Shown here: piece by piece, positions 9,136 through 18,758 of the stretch
Layout of the letters: every line of letters begins with the position of its first letter
Numbering within the stretch: position 1 is the stretch's first letter
Origin: Fabrea salina
Lineage: Eukaryota > Ciliophora > Heterotrichea > Heterotrichida > Fabreidae
NCBI GenBank assembly: GCA_022984795.1
Contig: JALIHJ010000010.1
Span: 265,453 to 329,452 of the forward strand
Reading direction: 5' to 3'
Length of the DNA: 64,000 nt
Position numbers and translations under genes: made by a program
The notes under the pieces: model-generated
Told to the model about the DNA's origin: nothing
The model's database searches: none
What the model saw: the letters and a program-made list of their open reading frames with translations, nothing else

Positions 9136-11205
9136 TTAAACAGCAACTGCCAAAACTGAAGAGGAGTGCCCTCGGAGCACCTGGACTTGTTTCCCCGACT
9201 CAAGGTTCCAAAGCACAACTGTCTTATCACCTGCTCCCGAAACTATGTACTTGTTGTCTCTAGACACAGTAACTGAAAGCACGGGGAAGGAATGCCCTCT
9301 GAGTAAATGAGTCTTTTTTCCTGTTTCGAAACTCCACACTGCAAGGGTTTTGTCTGAACTGGCCGACACCACAAACTTGTTGTCACTTGATATAGCCACT
9401 GACATCACTATATAGGAGTGTCCTTTGAAGAGTTTTAGTTGCTGCGAAGTTTCTAAACTCCAAACTCTGATTGTTTTGTCTTCGCTTCCTGAAACCACTA
9501 ACTTGTTGTCTTCAGAAATCACTACACTCCTCACTGCAAAGTTGTGTCCTCTAAGTACTTTTTTCTTTTGGCCGGTTTCAAAGCTCCAAACCCGGATGGT
9601 TGAGTCAGCACTTCCGGACACCACAAACCTGTTGTCAGTGGATATTGCAACTGACCAGACCCAAGAAGAGTGTCCTCGCAGCAACTGGACTTGCTTTCCT
9701 GAGTCTATGTTCCAAATCTTAACTCGGTTGTCTTTGCTTCCTGAAACAACAAACTTGTTGTCCCGCGATACAACTACACATCTAACCATGTCCGAGTGGC
9801 CTCTGAAAAGGTGGATTCTTTGTCCTGTGTCTAGGTTCCAAACACTGATGGTGTTGTCATGGCTCCCCGAGACTATGAACTTGTTGTCTGGTGATATAGC
9901 TACTGTGCTGACAGAGTCTGTGTGGCCTCTCAAAAGGTGTGTTTGTTGGCCAGTGTCTAAACTCCACACCCGCACAGTTTTATCTTCGCTTCCAGAAACA
10001 ATGTACTTCTGTTGTTTAGGAGGAGGGTTAAACACTGCAATGGAGTGAATAATGTCGTCAGGTTCAGGAAACTTAACTACTTCTTCTACGTAGCTTTGCA
10101 AGTCACAGCTCCTTTGGTAAGCACTGTCGAAGTGGTTCTTCATGACTAGGTCGCGAGTGGAGTAGTCAGTGAGTTGGATAATAAGTTGTTTGATGTTTTG
10201 ACGGGTTTGTTGGAACTTCTGGAGTTCTTTGGCACAGAAACTTTCGATCTGGCTGACAAGAGCATTGGCGTTGTGGATTACTTCGTTTTTGTAAAAGTCG
10301 CATCTTTTTTCAAGGTGCTTTAGGAACCTTAGGATTTCGATGTGGGAGTCGTAGTTCTTTTTAACTTCGTCAAGTTTGAGTTTAACAGACCTGAGGCTAG
10401 GTCTTTTGCTTGGGTCTTTTTCAAGCATCTTTTTGATGATTCCTTCAAAAACAGTAGAAGCAAACTTGTTCATAGGCATGTACTCTCCAGCATTAAAGGG
10501 TCCTTTGAGTTCACAAATTCTGTAAAACAAGATTCCTAAGTTGTACACGTCTTCTTTGCCCTCCTCGGTTTTGTAAAGGTTCTTGTAAGAGTCAGAAGAG
10601 TTAGTAACTGAGTTGCTGAAGAACTGCAGAGTGCCTAGGTCTGGAAGCAGGAGTTTGTTGTCTTGTCCAATATAAACGTTGCTTGAAGATATTTCAAAGT
10701 CAAATATTGCTTTGCTTTGCAGGTAAGCTGTGACATCTGAAAGCTGGGAAAACCAGTCTGCAACTCGTACTTCGTCAAAGGATCCAGGTTTTTGGTTCTG
10801 AATTACTTGTTCAAGTACATCTGCTTTAAAGTATTCAGTAGTCACACACAGGTGGTTTTCGTTGTTAGAGGTTACCTTAAGTAGTTTAGTGAGGTTAGAG
10901 TGACTAAGTTGAAGTAACTCTTCAGCTTGCTGCATGAACCTGTCAAGTTCTTCTTGACTTTTGGGGAACTTAGAAACCTTAACTACACAGAGTTGGTCAC
11001 TAAGGTCTGTGCAAAGGTAAGACTTAGCGAGTCCTTTTTCCTCCAAAAGCTTGATTTTTTGGTAGCCTTGAGGGACTTTTACAAGCTGTTGGGGCTTTTT
11101 GCCGCACTTAGAAGGACTGTGGTTCACTTGTTCACAAGCACAAAGTTCAGTAGGAGTAGACCTGCAAAGGCACTCTAGCCACTTTTCAGAGTGATCACAT
11201 TCCAT
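9136..11205 (-). CDS. Pseudokinase-WD40 protein
   Basis: About 689 aa from the ATG at 11205 (an in-frame ATG at 11223 would add six residues). A Cys/His-rich start (CDHSEKWLECLC...CACEQ) is followed by a kinase-like domain (about residues 50-285), a helical linker, and seven WD40 blades with signatures such as FVVSGSKDNRVKIW. The kinase keeps a VVKV lysine and a DLG, but the HRD loop reads IFDFEISSSNVYI, so catalytic Asp and Lys look lost. Such a protein would act as a scaffold. The blades are so alike that recent repeat homogenisation is likely. No close named family recognised. Confidence 0.8.
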   Translation of the reverse strand: MECDHSEKWLECLCRSTPTELCACEQVNHSPSKCGKKPQQLVKVPQGYQKIKLLEEKGLAKSYLCTDLSDQLCVVKVSKFPKSQEELDRFMQQAEELLQLSHSNLTKLLKVTSNNENHLCVTTEYFKADVLEQVIQNQKPGSFDEVRVADWFSQLSDVTAYLQSKAIFDFEISSSNVYIGQDNKLLLPDLGTLQFFSNSVTNSSDSYKNLYKTEEGKEDVYNLGILFYRICELKGPFNAGEYMPMNKFASTVFEGIIKKMLEKDPSKRPSLRSVKLKLDEVKKNYDSHIEILRFLKHLEKRCDFYKNEVIHNANALVSQIESFCAKELQKFQQTRQNIKQLIIQLTDYSTRDLVMKNHFDSAYQRSCDLQSYVEEVVKFPEPDDIIHSIAVFNPPPKQQKYIVSGSEDKTVRVWSLDTGQQTHLLRGHTDSVSTVAISPDNKFIVSGSHDNTISVWNLDTGQRIHLFRGHSDMVRCVVVSRDNKFVVSGSKDNRVKIWNIDSGKQVQLLRGHSSWVWSVAISTDNRFVVSGSADSTIRVWSFETGQKKKVLRGHNFAVRSVVISEDNKLVVSGSEDKTIRVWSLETSQQLKLFKGHSYIVMSVAISSDNKFVVSASSDKTLAVWSFETGKKTHLLRGHSFPVLSVTVSRDNKYIVSGAGDKTVVLWNLESGKQVQVLRGHSSSVLAVAV

Positions 11206-11240
11206 TACGTTATTTTTATACATTGCTTTAATTAACTGAA

Positions 11241-11843
11241 ATGTCCCAATTTAAAGAACCCAAAAATGCAGGCTCCAAACTGATGTAAGGACTACTAAGG
11301 ATCTGGCAGAACTACGCAAGTCTCGAAAGGAAACTCAAAACCATGAAAAGCACCATTGAGACCCACAGAGAGTTCCCCCAGGTTTTCAAAGGTCCAGTTG
11401 GCAAAAAGCAACACCTCAAAAAGATGCGAGACAAAGAGATCAAAGAAGAAAACAGAATCCTCCTTGAAAAAATGCAAGGCATCTTCAAAGCCAAACCTAA
11501 AATAATCCAAACTACCAAACTTAAGTCCCTCAACATCAATGCCAGGAAACAAGAAGCTACCCGCATTAACCAACAAAACACTAACCTTTATAAGCACCTT
11601 TCCAACATCAAATCTGAGTACAGCAGAGAAGAACTAGCTAAGTGGAACAAAACCAACCAAAAGTACAAACAAAACCTTAAGTCACGCTCAAGCATAAGTC
11701 CTTTAAGACCCATTGTAACTCCTGGACTTGCCAAAGCTTACCCCGAACTCAAGAAGCTCCCTTGCAACACAAGCAGGTCACGCGCTAGTGTTTCCACAAC
11801 TGACCGTGGCAAACCTGAAAACACCTCTAATTCGAATTCCTAA
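11241..11843 (+). CDS. CFAP97/Hemingway-like protein (one 15-nt intron)
   Basis: The reading from ATG 11241 meets an in-frame TAA inside a 15-nt intron (11285-11299). Removing it joins ..GSKL to MIWQNYASLERKL and gives 195 aa. The protein is short, basic and helical, and its central part (RINQQNTNLYKHLSNIKSEY) is like the CFAP97 (KIAA1430/hmw) motif with conserved N..L...L..I spacing. The family is needed for normal cilia/flagella in animals. The divergent pseudokinase start is 35 bp away and the stop is 1 bp from that of PSMB2. Family assignment is moderate, gene structure strong. Confidence 0.65.
11285..11299 (+). other. 15-nt intron, GTAAGGACTACTAAG
   Basis: Phase 2 intron. Contains the TAA that would otherwise truncate the CFAP97-like reading. 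GTAA at 1-4, A at 10, AG at 14-15. Confidence 0.9.
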
Positions 11844-11844
11844 C

Positions 11845-12423
11845 TTAACTTAATTCAATCTCATGAACTCCATTTGAATCCACACACTTGAAAATAAAGT
11901 GCGGCTGGGCCACCAAGAACCGAGTTCTAAGTGCGTGGGCACACTTAGCCATGACTTCTTTGGCCTCTTCAAAAGACATTTCGGGGTTCCACCAGTGGTC
12001 CAACAAGCCGTACAAAAAGTTGCCTCCGTAACCATGAGCTGCCTTGTCTACTTTGGAAGCCACTCCCAAGTAGTCTAAGTAGTACAGACTTGCTCCTTCT
12101 TGGTCAAAGCCTCCCAGCAACAAGTCAGTGAAGCTTGGACTCTTCCTCAGGTCTTCTGCTATAAGGGTCCTAATGAAGTTTGCCGAAGCACTAGTAGAGA
12201 GCGTGACTCCGTTGGAGAAGTAGTAAAGGTGGATGTTTTTTTGGACCAAGTCCGAAAAGTCATCTCGGTTGGATGCTTCCCCAGCAGCTGCAAGGATCTT
12301 GTTGTTGTCAATAGGGGTGATTTTGTCTTCGTCGTCTTTGAGTCTGACTATTGAGAACTGGGCACTGCGGTCTGCCCCCAGTATGACGAAGTCTTTGCCT
12401 TTTAGTCCGAAGATGGTATCCAT
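11845..12423 (-). CDS. 20S proteasome subunit beta type 2 (beta-4)
   Basis: 192 aa from the ATG at 12423; an upstream in-frame ATG (12447) adds eight unlikely residues, since the family begins directly with M..IxGxxG as here (MDTIFGLKGKDFVILGADRS). The body follows PSMB2: LLLGGFDQEGASLYYLDYLG and AAHGYGGNFLYGLLD. Beta-4 has no active N-terminal Thr and no propeptide, consistent with this sequence. It is structural in the inner ring of the 20S core. The stop is 1 bp from that of the converging CFAP97-like gene. Confidence 0.9.
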   Translation of the reverse strand: MDTIFGLKGKDFVILGADRSAQFSIVRLKDDEDKITPIDNNKILAAAGEASNRDDFSDLVQKNIHLYYFSNGVTLSTSASANFIRTLIAEDLRKSPSFTDLLLGGFDQEGASLYYLDYLGVASKVDKAAHGYGGNFLYGLLDHWWNPEMSFEEAKEVMAKCAHALRTRFLVAQPHFIFKCVDSNGVHEIELS

Positions 12424-12497
12424 ATTTGTGCTTATATGACCCAACAAAGCATATTTTAGTTAACTCCATATTAAGCGATAATTTAAAAATTCGTTAG

Positions 12498-13226
12498 ATG
12501 TCTGAATTTACAGCAACAGAAGTTCCCCAAGAACCCGAGCACAAAATGTACTCTGAAGTCAAACAACAAAGAAAACAAACCGAAGAAGACGCTAGACTAC
12601 TTGCTAACAGACTGGCTCTCCTCCGGCAAGAAGAAGCCAAAGCCCAGAAAAAGATCGAAGAAACCAGACGCAAAGCACTCGAAATCATGCAAACCCGAGC
12701 GCGTAACTTAGAAGCCCAACAAAAAAAAGAACAACTTTCAAAAGAAAAACAACTTCAAAAACAACAACGGTCTAGTGAACTCCGCAACCAAAAACAACAA
12801 CAACAACTCTCCAAAGAACAAAACCTCCAAAGTCACTTCCACAAAGTCCACTCAGAAGCCAAAGCTCTCAAAGAGTTCAAAAAAGAAAACAAACAAGCCA
12901 TCCACACCCAAAAACAACAGGAAAGAATGCAAAAACTATCCAAAAAGGAACAACTCCTTTCTTGCAAACGCGAAGCTGAACTCAGACGCAAAAAACTAGA
13001 AGAAGAACGCAAAGCCAAAGCTAAAGAAGAACTACAAAAACGCATTGAACAGGAAGAAGCTATACGCCTCCAAAAGGAAGAAGACGTCAAACGCATGGAA
13101 CAAGAAGAATTCGAACTCATACAGCGCCTCCAAAACACCCAGTCCATGCAACAGTCTGCTTACGAAGAACTCGAAAAAGCCCTTTCTGGAGAAGTTGAGT
13201 TCAGTATACTGAGTGAAACATGTTAA
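12498..13226 (+). CDS. Charged coiled-coil protein, unknown
   Basis: 242 aa, nearly all Glu/Lys/Gln/Arg with heptad hydrophobics from residue 15 to 225: a long single-helix or coiled-coil rod. No domain recognised. Length and composition resemble many ciliate cytoskeletal or basal-body rods, but composition alone is not evidence of a role. It is divergent from PSMB2 with a 74-bp gap (long for this window) and converges on the GTPase gene with a 2-bp gap. Confidence 0.75.
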   Translation: MSEFTATEVPQEPEHKMYSEVKQQRKQTEEDARLLANRLALLRQEEAKAQKKIEETRRKALEIMQTRARNLEAQQKKEQLSKEKQLQKQQRSSELRNQKQQQQLSKEQNLQSHFHKVHSEAKALKEFKKENKQAIHTQKQQERMQKLSKKEQLLSCKREAELRRKKLEEERKAKAKEELQKRIEQEEAIRLQKEEDVKRMEQEEFELIQRLQNTQSMQQSAYEELEKALSGEVEFSILSETC

Positions 13227-13228
13227 TA

Positions 13229-14563
13229 TTACTTAGCAGGATAAACTTTAGAAATAGCCCCTAGTCCTTTCGTCCGGCCTTCTCTGAACAAAATAGTCAT
13301 CCCTGGATGCACTAACTCAGGGTTGTACATAAACTTGAACCTTATAAGTCCTTTGTCGCCTGTTCGGAGGAGCTCCTTAGTCATGTCTAGCACCTTAGCT
13401 GCCTGTCTCACCACTCCACAGTGAATTATAGGTTGGTAGTTCTTTCTGATAGTAGTTGCGTGGTGCAGAATCACTACTTCTGCGTCAAACTCCCAGGCTG
13501 TCTGAGGCATTAAGTTCCTGTCCACCATCACCATGCCTTTGCGGATGCTGTTCCGTTTGATTTGGTCTTTTTTGTTAGAAGCCCTTACGTTGAAGCACAC
13601 TGACTGGCCTGCCACTGCAACCTCCACAGGAGTCCTTTTCATGTGTATGCTCCTCACAGTTACTTGTCTGTAGTTGCCGTTTTTCTCAGGACCCAGCATC
13701 AAGTTGGAGTTAACCTGCACTGTGCCTGACTTAAGAATTCCTGAAATCACAACACCTACACCTGTCACCATGTAAACTCCGTCTATCAAAAACTCCACAG
13801 GGTCTTCAGGACCTCCGAAAACCCCTGAAGTGGTTGCCCGTGGTTCGAGTCCGTGCAGAAACAACCTTAGTTTGTCTAGGCCTTCTCCAGTAACGTTAGA
13901 CACAGAAAAGATAGGGCAGACCTTAGTTTCCATAAGGTGTTGGATGTCCTGGAACTCTGTGTCTTGGTCTACTATCAAAGGCATTCGGCTCCCTGCTGAG
14001 GGACTCCGAAGGATCTTTTGCAGAGTTTCGAGGTTCTGGCTGTATACGTTTTCAGGAGCGATGTCGACTTTAGTAATCACGAAAAACATTGGAACTTTAA
14101 GAGCCAAAGCAAGCCCTATGTGCTCTTTAGTCATTCGAGTAAGACCCATGTTAGCTCCAATGACTATCATGGCGTAGTCAGGCATCAGTCCTACCAGTCC
14201 GAAAATAGTAGTTTTTAAGTACCTTTCGTGACCGCACAGGTCGAGGAAGGTAAGCACTCGGTTGGAGTTCTCAACAATGTGTGACCAAGTTTTGTTTTTG
14301 CTTTCTGTGATTCTTTCTGGAGCAACTTGCGAGCCGTCAGGACGGAAGCCCATGATTTCGTGGCCGATGCTGGAAGTTCTTCCGTTGGCTTGTTCGTGAG
14401 AAAAGTTAAATACCAAACTGCGTGCAGAACCTCTTCCGTCATCCATGACGCACCTAGTAAGCACTCCCACTAACGTGGATTTGCCTGAGTCGACGTTTCC
14501 GATAACAGCTACTCGGAGGTCAGGTTCCCCTCCAGAAACTTTGCTTTCTTCAGCTGGCTCCAT
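13229..14563 (-). CDS. GTP-binding protein GTPBP1/GTPBP2 family
   Basis: 444 aa. Translational-GTPase G motifs are visible: GNVDSGKST (G1), a DLCGH G3 and ITKVD (G4), followed by EF-Tu-like domains 2 and 3. The family-specific HEQANGRTSSIGHEIMGF switch segment marks GTPBP1/2, which in animals act in ribosome rescue and mRNA turnover. Shorter than human GTPBP1 (669 aa) because the long N-terminal extension is missing; the G domain starts within 20 residues of the ATG. The TBC gene lies 13 bp upstream on the same strand. Confidence 0.9.
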   Translation of the reverse strand: MEPAEESKVSGGEPDLRVAVIGNVDSGKSTLVGVLTRCVMDDGRGSARSLVFNFSHEQANGRTSSIGHEIMGFRPDGSQVAPERITESKNKTWSHIVENSNRVLTFLDLCGHERYLKTTIFGLVGLMPDYAMIVIGANMGLTRMTKEHIGLALALKVPMFFVITKVDIAPENVYSQNLETLQKILRSPSAGSRMPLIVDQDTEFQDIQHLMETKVCPIFSVSNVTGEGLDKLRLFLHGLEPRATTSGVFGGPEDPVEFLIDGVYMVTGVGVVISGILKSGTVQVNSNLMLGPEKNGNYRQVTVRSIHMKRTPVEVAVAGQSVCFNVRASNKKDQIKRNSIRKGMVMVDRNLMPQTAWEFDAEVVILHHATTIRKNYQPIIHCGVVRQAAKVLDMTKELLRTGDKGLIRFKFMYNPELVHPGMTILFREGRTKGLGAISKVYPAK

Positions 14564-14576
14564 TTATTAAGCTTAC

Positions 14577-15461
14577 TTAGATCATTTCGTATTCCTCTTC
14601 TATTTGGCAGAAGTCAGACCCGAACTCAAGCAAACTCTCAGCTTTATACTGCTCAAAGCACTCCACAACTAGTCTTTTGCTAAGGAAGTTGTGCAGTTCT
14701 CCAGATTTCAAGCGCAGTATCTTAGTTTTCTTTAAAACCAGCATTTTCAAGATCAAGTTTAAAAGCACTTCTTCGCCCTCCATCAAAAACAAGTCCATGA
14801 TCTTAACGCTGACCTCCAGGGGCGCTATATACACACACAAAGTCAAGAAGTAAGCTGAAAAACAGGTGAAGTCCAGTTCCTGACTCTGGAAATGCATGTA
14901 CAAGTCAAGGTGGTGGCTTTCTACTTGACGGGCAAGTGAGTCGAGGATCCTGACCAACTTAGGAGTGCCAGCTAGAAACAACTCTCTCCACTGCAAGTCG
15001 TTCATCACGTACCAAAACACCTTGAACGCAGCCAGCTCTGACAGGTGCATGAGGAGCAGGCCAGCAATGAAAGCCATGCCTTGGCAGTACCCCACCTTGG
15101 GGTCAGCTTTGGCGTAAGCACGCAAGAGGTTCTGAAGGGCTGTTTGGCCAATCCCCCCTTTTTGTGTGAAAAGACTGTGGAAGGGGAAGGTCCTACTCAG
15201 GTCCTTGTTGATTTCGCGATCTGCTCCCGTGAAGTTGCTCAGTTGTAGGTACTGTCTTTCTGAAACGTTTGCTCCAAACATTTGCCACAAACCTGGACGC
15301 ATGTGTTCAGGAATGCCCCTCACTAAGCTATGACGCAAGCCAGGAGGGGATACGCGACTCTGCCCTGGTCTCTGCAGTAGTGCCCACTCTTCTCTGTGTA
15401 CTTTTGGAACGGGCGGATCAATTATCTCGAATTCGTCGCTTAGGCTGTACTTGCGTGACAT
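14577..15461 (-). CDS. TBC-domain Rab GTPase-activating protein
   Basis: 294 aa, a TBC domain with little else. It begins VRGIPEHMRPGLWQMF and carries both catalytic fingers: Arg90 in NKDLSRTFP and Gln127 in GYCQGM. These stimulate GTP hydrolysis by Rab proteins. The substrate Rab cannot be told. The ends (EFEIIDPPVP; IEEEYEMI) are short acidic tails. Start is 89 bp from the divergent secreted-protein gene. Confidence 0.92.
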   Translation of the reverse strand: MSRKYSLSDEFEIIDPPVPKVHREEWALLQRPGQSRVSPPGLRHSLVRGIPEHMRPGLWQMFGANVSERQYLQLSNFTGADREINKDLSRTFPFHSLFTQKGGIGQTALQNLLRAYAKADPKVGYCQGMAFIAGLLLMHLSELAAFKVFWYVMNDLQWRELFLAGTPKLVRILDSLARQVESHHLDLYMHFQSQELDFTCFSAYFLTLCVYIAPLEVSVKIMDLFLMEGEEVLLNLILKMLVLKKTKILRLKSGELHNFLSKRLVVECFEQYKAESLLEFGSDFCQIEEEYEMI

Positions 15462-15550
15462 AGCGTAACTTTTAAAATATGTTTATTGCATGTTGGATTC
15501 ATAAATTAACCTGTAGGTGCAGTTTCTAGCTGTAGAAAAAATAAATAAAT

Positions 15551-16036
15551 ATGAAGTTTCTGGTAGTAGCTGTTCTAACTGTTGGAGTGTTGGGCCTCCA
15601 GAGTCCCTTGAGTGCCTATAAAGAGTTCCTAGAAGGTATGCATCAAGGCTTCACAGGGTCAATGCCCCCCCAGCAGTGCCTTTCGCAAGAAGCCCAAGAA
15701 AAGATCAGCCAGCACTTTTCTAAGTTCGTCTCAGTAGTTTCTGACAACCCTACAATCCACGACTTCTTCAGTGCCTGGTTGCTGTTCACGCCTGACGCTA
15801 TGAAGCTTGTCAGTGACTGCGACTTAGGAATTTACTTGGAGACTTTCAAAGAAGCCATGGAAAGCTACGGGATGCATGGGCTAATTTCAAGGACCTACAT
15901 GCACTATGGCGCTTTGCAACTGAGACTCAAGAACATAGCTGACTTTTGGAATCAGGCTAAGTTCAAGAACGCAGGCGACGAAGTAGGAAGACTGCTTAAA
16001 ATAGTCCTGAGTCCTGAAAACTTAGAAAGTAATTAA
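15551..16036 (+). CDS. Secreted helical protein, unknown
   Basis: 161 aa. Residues 1-16 (MKFLVVAVLTVGVLGL) form a clear signal peptide with no other membrane segment, so the product should enter the secretory route. The mature part is predicted helical, with only two cysteines (Cys43 in PQQCLS, Cys90 in SDCDLG) that could form one disulfide. No family recognised. First of six + strand genes; its stop is 3 nt before the next ATG. Confidence 0.8.
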   Translation: MKFLVVAVLTVGVLGLQSPLSAYKEFLEGMHQGFTGSMPPQQCLSQEAQEKISQHFSKFVSVVSDNPTIHDFFSAWLLFTPDAMKLVSDCDLGIYLETFKEAMESYGMHGLISRTYMHYGALQLRLKNIADFWNQAKFKNAGDEVGRLLKIVLSPENLESN

Positions 16037-16039
16037 TAA

Positions 16040-17023
16040 ATGGGGAGCAAGTGCTGCAAAAACATTAAGTCGAAAGAGCCCATTAAAGTTGTAGCTAGAA
16101 TTGAGAATATGGACTACGAACTGCCTGAAACTCCAGAGTCTTTTGAAATCTTGCAGCAAAACTTACTAGTTCTTGCTAAGCAGCATTACGGAGACGTAGA
16201 GCCTTACGACTATTTTAAAATGCAAATTGAATCTCAAAAGGAAAAGTTCATTGTTGACGAGGAGTCTTACTTGGCTGCCAAAAGTCTTCTGAACAACAAA
16301 GGACTGACCCTTGTAGTTACAAGGTGTTCTTTTCTGGACTTGTTTAATCTAGACTTGTCTTCAGTTCGAAATCAGCAGCTAAACGCAAGTTCAACACTGG
16401 TTCTTCAAAGTTTGGAATACCACAAAGAAAGCATTTTGCAGTTCCTTAAACTCCAGTGGAAACTACTGAGGTTCACAGAGCACCTGAACTTGTTTACTGC
16501 CTGTTCTTCACTGGACTCTGCTATTTTAGCTTTACTTCTGTGTTACGCGTGTGAGTGCAAAGGTTCCTTTGAAGTGATAGGCCTGAAGCTCTCAGAAGAC
16601 TACCCTTTCATTGACATATCAGCTTGTGTTTCAGAGAACTGTGCTAAACTAAACCAACTCTGGCAGAGCTTCATCAAAAGTTACTACGAAGCAAAAAGGG
16701 CAGCTAAAGTAATTTCGAAGCAAAGTAAAGAACTACTTGACTTAGTAGAGCACTCTTCTAAAAAGCAGTTCCAGGAACTTGGTCACTCCCACCTGGACTT
16801 TGAAAAGTTCCATGAAACAGCTGTTGACTTTGAAAAAAAGACTTCTAATATCCAAAAGCAACTTAAAAAAAGCGTGTCTTCGCTTTTCCAAATAGAAAAA
16901 GGTGACTGGCTCAGCAGGATTTGCATGATGGTCGACTTAGCCCAGGTAAAACTCAACAATGTCAAGTTAATATTTGGACTCAAAGGGAAGTTCTTAAAGA
17001 TTTCTGATATTTTAAATGACTAA
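16040..17023 (+). CDS. Putative acylated helical protein, unknown
   Basis: 327 aa, starting MGSKCCKNIKSK, which fits dual acylation (myristoyl at Gly2, palmitoyl at Cys5/Cys6). The rest is alpha-helical with a hydrophobic stretch near 175-192 (SAILALLLCYACECKGSF) and a coiled-coil-like part (about 225-290, FHETAVDFEKKTSNIQKQ). No domain recognised; a membrane-deforming or tethering helical bundle is possible but unproven. Starts 3 nt after the previous stop and ends 15 nt before the exonuclease ATG. Confidence 0.75.
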   Translation: MGSKCCKNIKSKEPIKVVARIENMDYELPETPESFEILQQNLLVLAKQHYGDVEPYDYFKMQIESQKEKFIVDEESYLAAKSLLNNKGLTLVVTRCSFLDLFNLDLSSVRNQQLNASSTLVLQSLEYHKESILQFLKLQWKLLRFTEHLNLFTACSSLDSAILALLLCYACECKGSFEVIGLKLSEDYPFIDISACVSENCAKLNQLWQSFIKSYYEAKRAAKVISKQSKELLDLVEHSSKKQFQELGHSHLDFEKFHETAVDFEKKTSNIQKQLKKSVSSLFQIEKGDWLSRICMMVDLAQVKLNNVKLIFGLKGKFLKISDILND

Positions 17024-17038
17024 TTAAAGGGGGTTATA

Positions 17039-18751
17039 ATGGAACAAGTCAAACAACCCAAAAGGAGTTTTTACCAAACAAGTAACTACTAGTAAGTGAT
17101 TACCTCTTCTAAAGAAGCTGCTCAAAAACTAGAACACTTGCTAAAAACAGATAAGTTAAACCCTAACCAAGTAGAAGAACACATCACCAAAGCTATCAAA
17201 AAGGCTGCACCACAAATTGACTTAGTTAGCGTTGTTTTGGGAATCTACAAAGAACTCCTACAGTTAAACTTACCTGAGATTTTGTCCAAAAAACTCACTT
17301 CAGCTGTTTGCAAAGCAATCGAGTCTAAACTTATTGACAAGCAGTCCATGGCCCAAGCAGTAGAGTCCCAAATTCACCAAATAGACCCTGGAACTCTTCC
17401 AGAACTCGTCGGGGCCCTTAGTCTAAACCACCTTAAAGAAAAGTAACTCCCAAACAGTTTGTATGAACTAGCTTGTAATTACTGGAACAACAAAAAACAC
17501 GAAAAAGCTGTAGTTTTGTGCCAGAAACTCAAGTTGTGCAACAGACTCCAAAGTGACTTCTGCGCTTTGGAGTTTTTAGTTAAATCCAACAAAACCGAAC
17601 TAGTTAAGAAACTCACTAAAAAGAACCCTGACTTAGCTAAAACCGCCGTAAAACTAATGACTTCTGAAAGACATGCTAAGTTTGCTGCCCAGATACTTAA
17701 AGAGTCCCAACTTTCCCTTGAAGAATACCCTTCACTTTTAAGCATTTTGAAAAGAAAAACAGTCAGGTACCACTTGAAAGCCTCAGACATCGGCTTCTTC
17801 AGACTAGCAGAAATAGTTAACGACGACCCTGAGTGCGTTGCCTTTGTAATAGACCAGCTGCAGTTTGAATGTAAACTTTAGTTAGACAAAAAGAAAAACA
17901 ACTACGCAGGAGGAGTGGCTGCAGACATATTTAGGAACTACCCCTACTCAGCACGTTTCTTAAAAAGACCTGTTAAAAAGGCAGTTGAAAACATTCCTCC
18001 AAGGAACTTTTCTTTAAATGACAGTTTCGGTCCCCGCAACCCAGAGGTCGAAGCTATTTTGCCTTTTGACTTTTCAGACCTTAAGTTCGTAGGCAGTTTG
18101 GACTCAGTCAAAGAACTAGACCTCAGCGGGGACGCAGTAGGACTGGACTGCGAGTGGCGGCCTTCTTTGACTGCCTTCGACACTACTAAGGTGTCCATCA
18201 TACAAATAGCTTTTGAAAACAGAATCTACATTGTAGACCTTTTGAACCTCAACAACTGCCAACTGCTAGACGAAAAGCTCAGCCGAATGTTTTCTGACCC
18301 AAGCATTGTGAAGTTGGGACTTAGTTTTTCTGGAGACCAAAAAAAGGCACAAGAAAGTTACCCCCACATGAAGTGCTTCAAGAACCCAATTAACAACTAC
18401 TGCGACTTAGTGGACTTGTTTCAAAAGCTAAACAACCAAAAGAACCCTGGCCTGGCTGGTCTGTGCGAAATGATCCTAGGACTGCCTTTGTCCAAAGTAG
18501 AACAAATGTCCAACTGGGAAAACAGACCTTTGAGACAGTCTCAACTGCACTATGCTGCAATGGACGCTTACGTGCAAATTCCTATTTACCAAGTTTTGCT
18601 AGCTCAAGAACCTGGTGAAGCACCTCAGATGGCCCCTAAAAGCTGTTTAAACTGCAAAAGCAAAATGCACCAGGAAGAGTCTTGCTACAGAGGACCTAAG
18701 TGCAGACTCTGTGAAGAGTACGGACACGAGTCTCCTCACTGTCCTTACTAA
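17039..18751 (+). CDS. Mut-7/EXD3-like 3'-5' exonuclease with zinc knuckle (three 15-nt introns)
   Basis: Exons 17039-17081, 17097-17442, 17458-17870 and 17886-18751 give 555 aa in one frame. The N-terminal half (about 1-290) is helical, TPR/HEAT-like. The C-terminal half is a DEDD exonuclease: ALGLDCEWRP-type exo I (here GLDCEWRPSL), an exo II region around NNYCDLVDLF, and exo III HYAAMDAYVQIPIY (DEDDy type). It ends with a CxxC..CxxC zinc cluster (CLNCKSK, CRLCEEYG). Architecture matches mut-7/EXD3/Nibbler exonucleases, which trim small RNA 3' ends in animals; a small-RNA role here is inference. Confidence 0.88.
17082..17096 (+). other. 15-nt intron, GTAACTACTAGTAAG
   Basis: Phase 1, splits an ATG codon (A|TG). 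Contains in-frame stop TAG. GTAA start, A at position 10, AG end. Confidence 0.9.
17443..17457 (+). other. 15-nt intron, GTAACTCCCAAACAG
   Basis: Phase 2 intron. The unspliced reading hits TAA at 17444-17446; splicing restores ..LKENLYELACNYW. GTAA start, A at position 10, AG end. Confidence 0.9.
17871..17885 (+). other. 15-nt intron, GTAAACTTTAGTTAG
   Basis: Phase 1 intron. Splicing joins QLQFEY to KKKNNYAGG in frame, removing TAG. GTAA start, A at position 10, AG end. Confidence 0.9.
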
Positions 18752-18758
18752 TTAAAAA

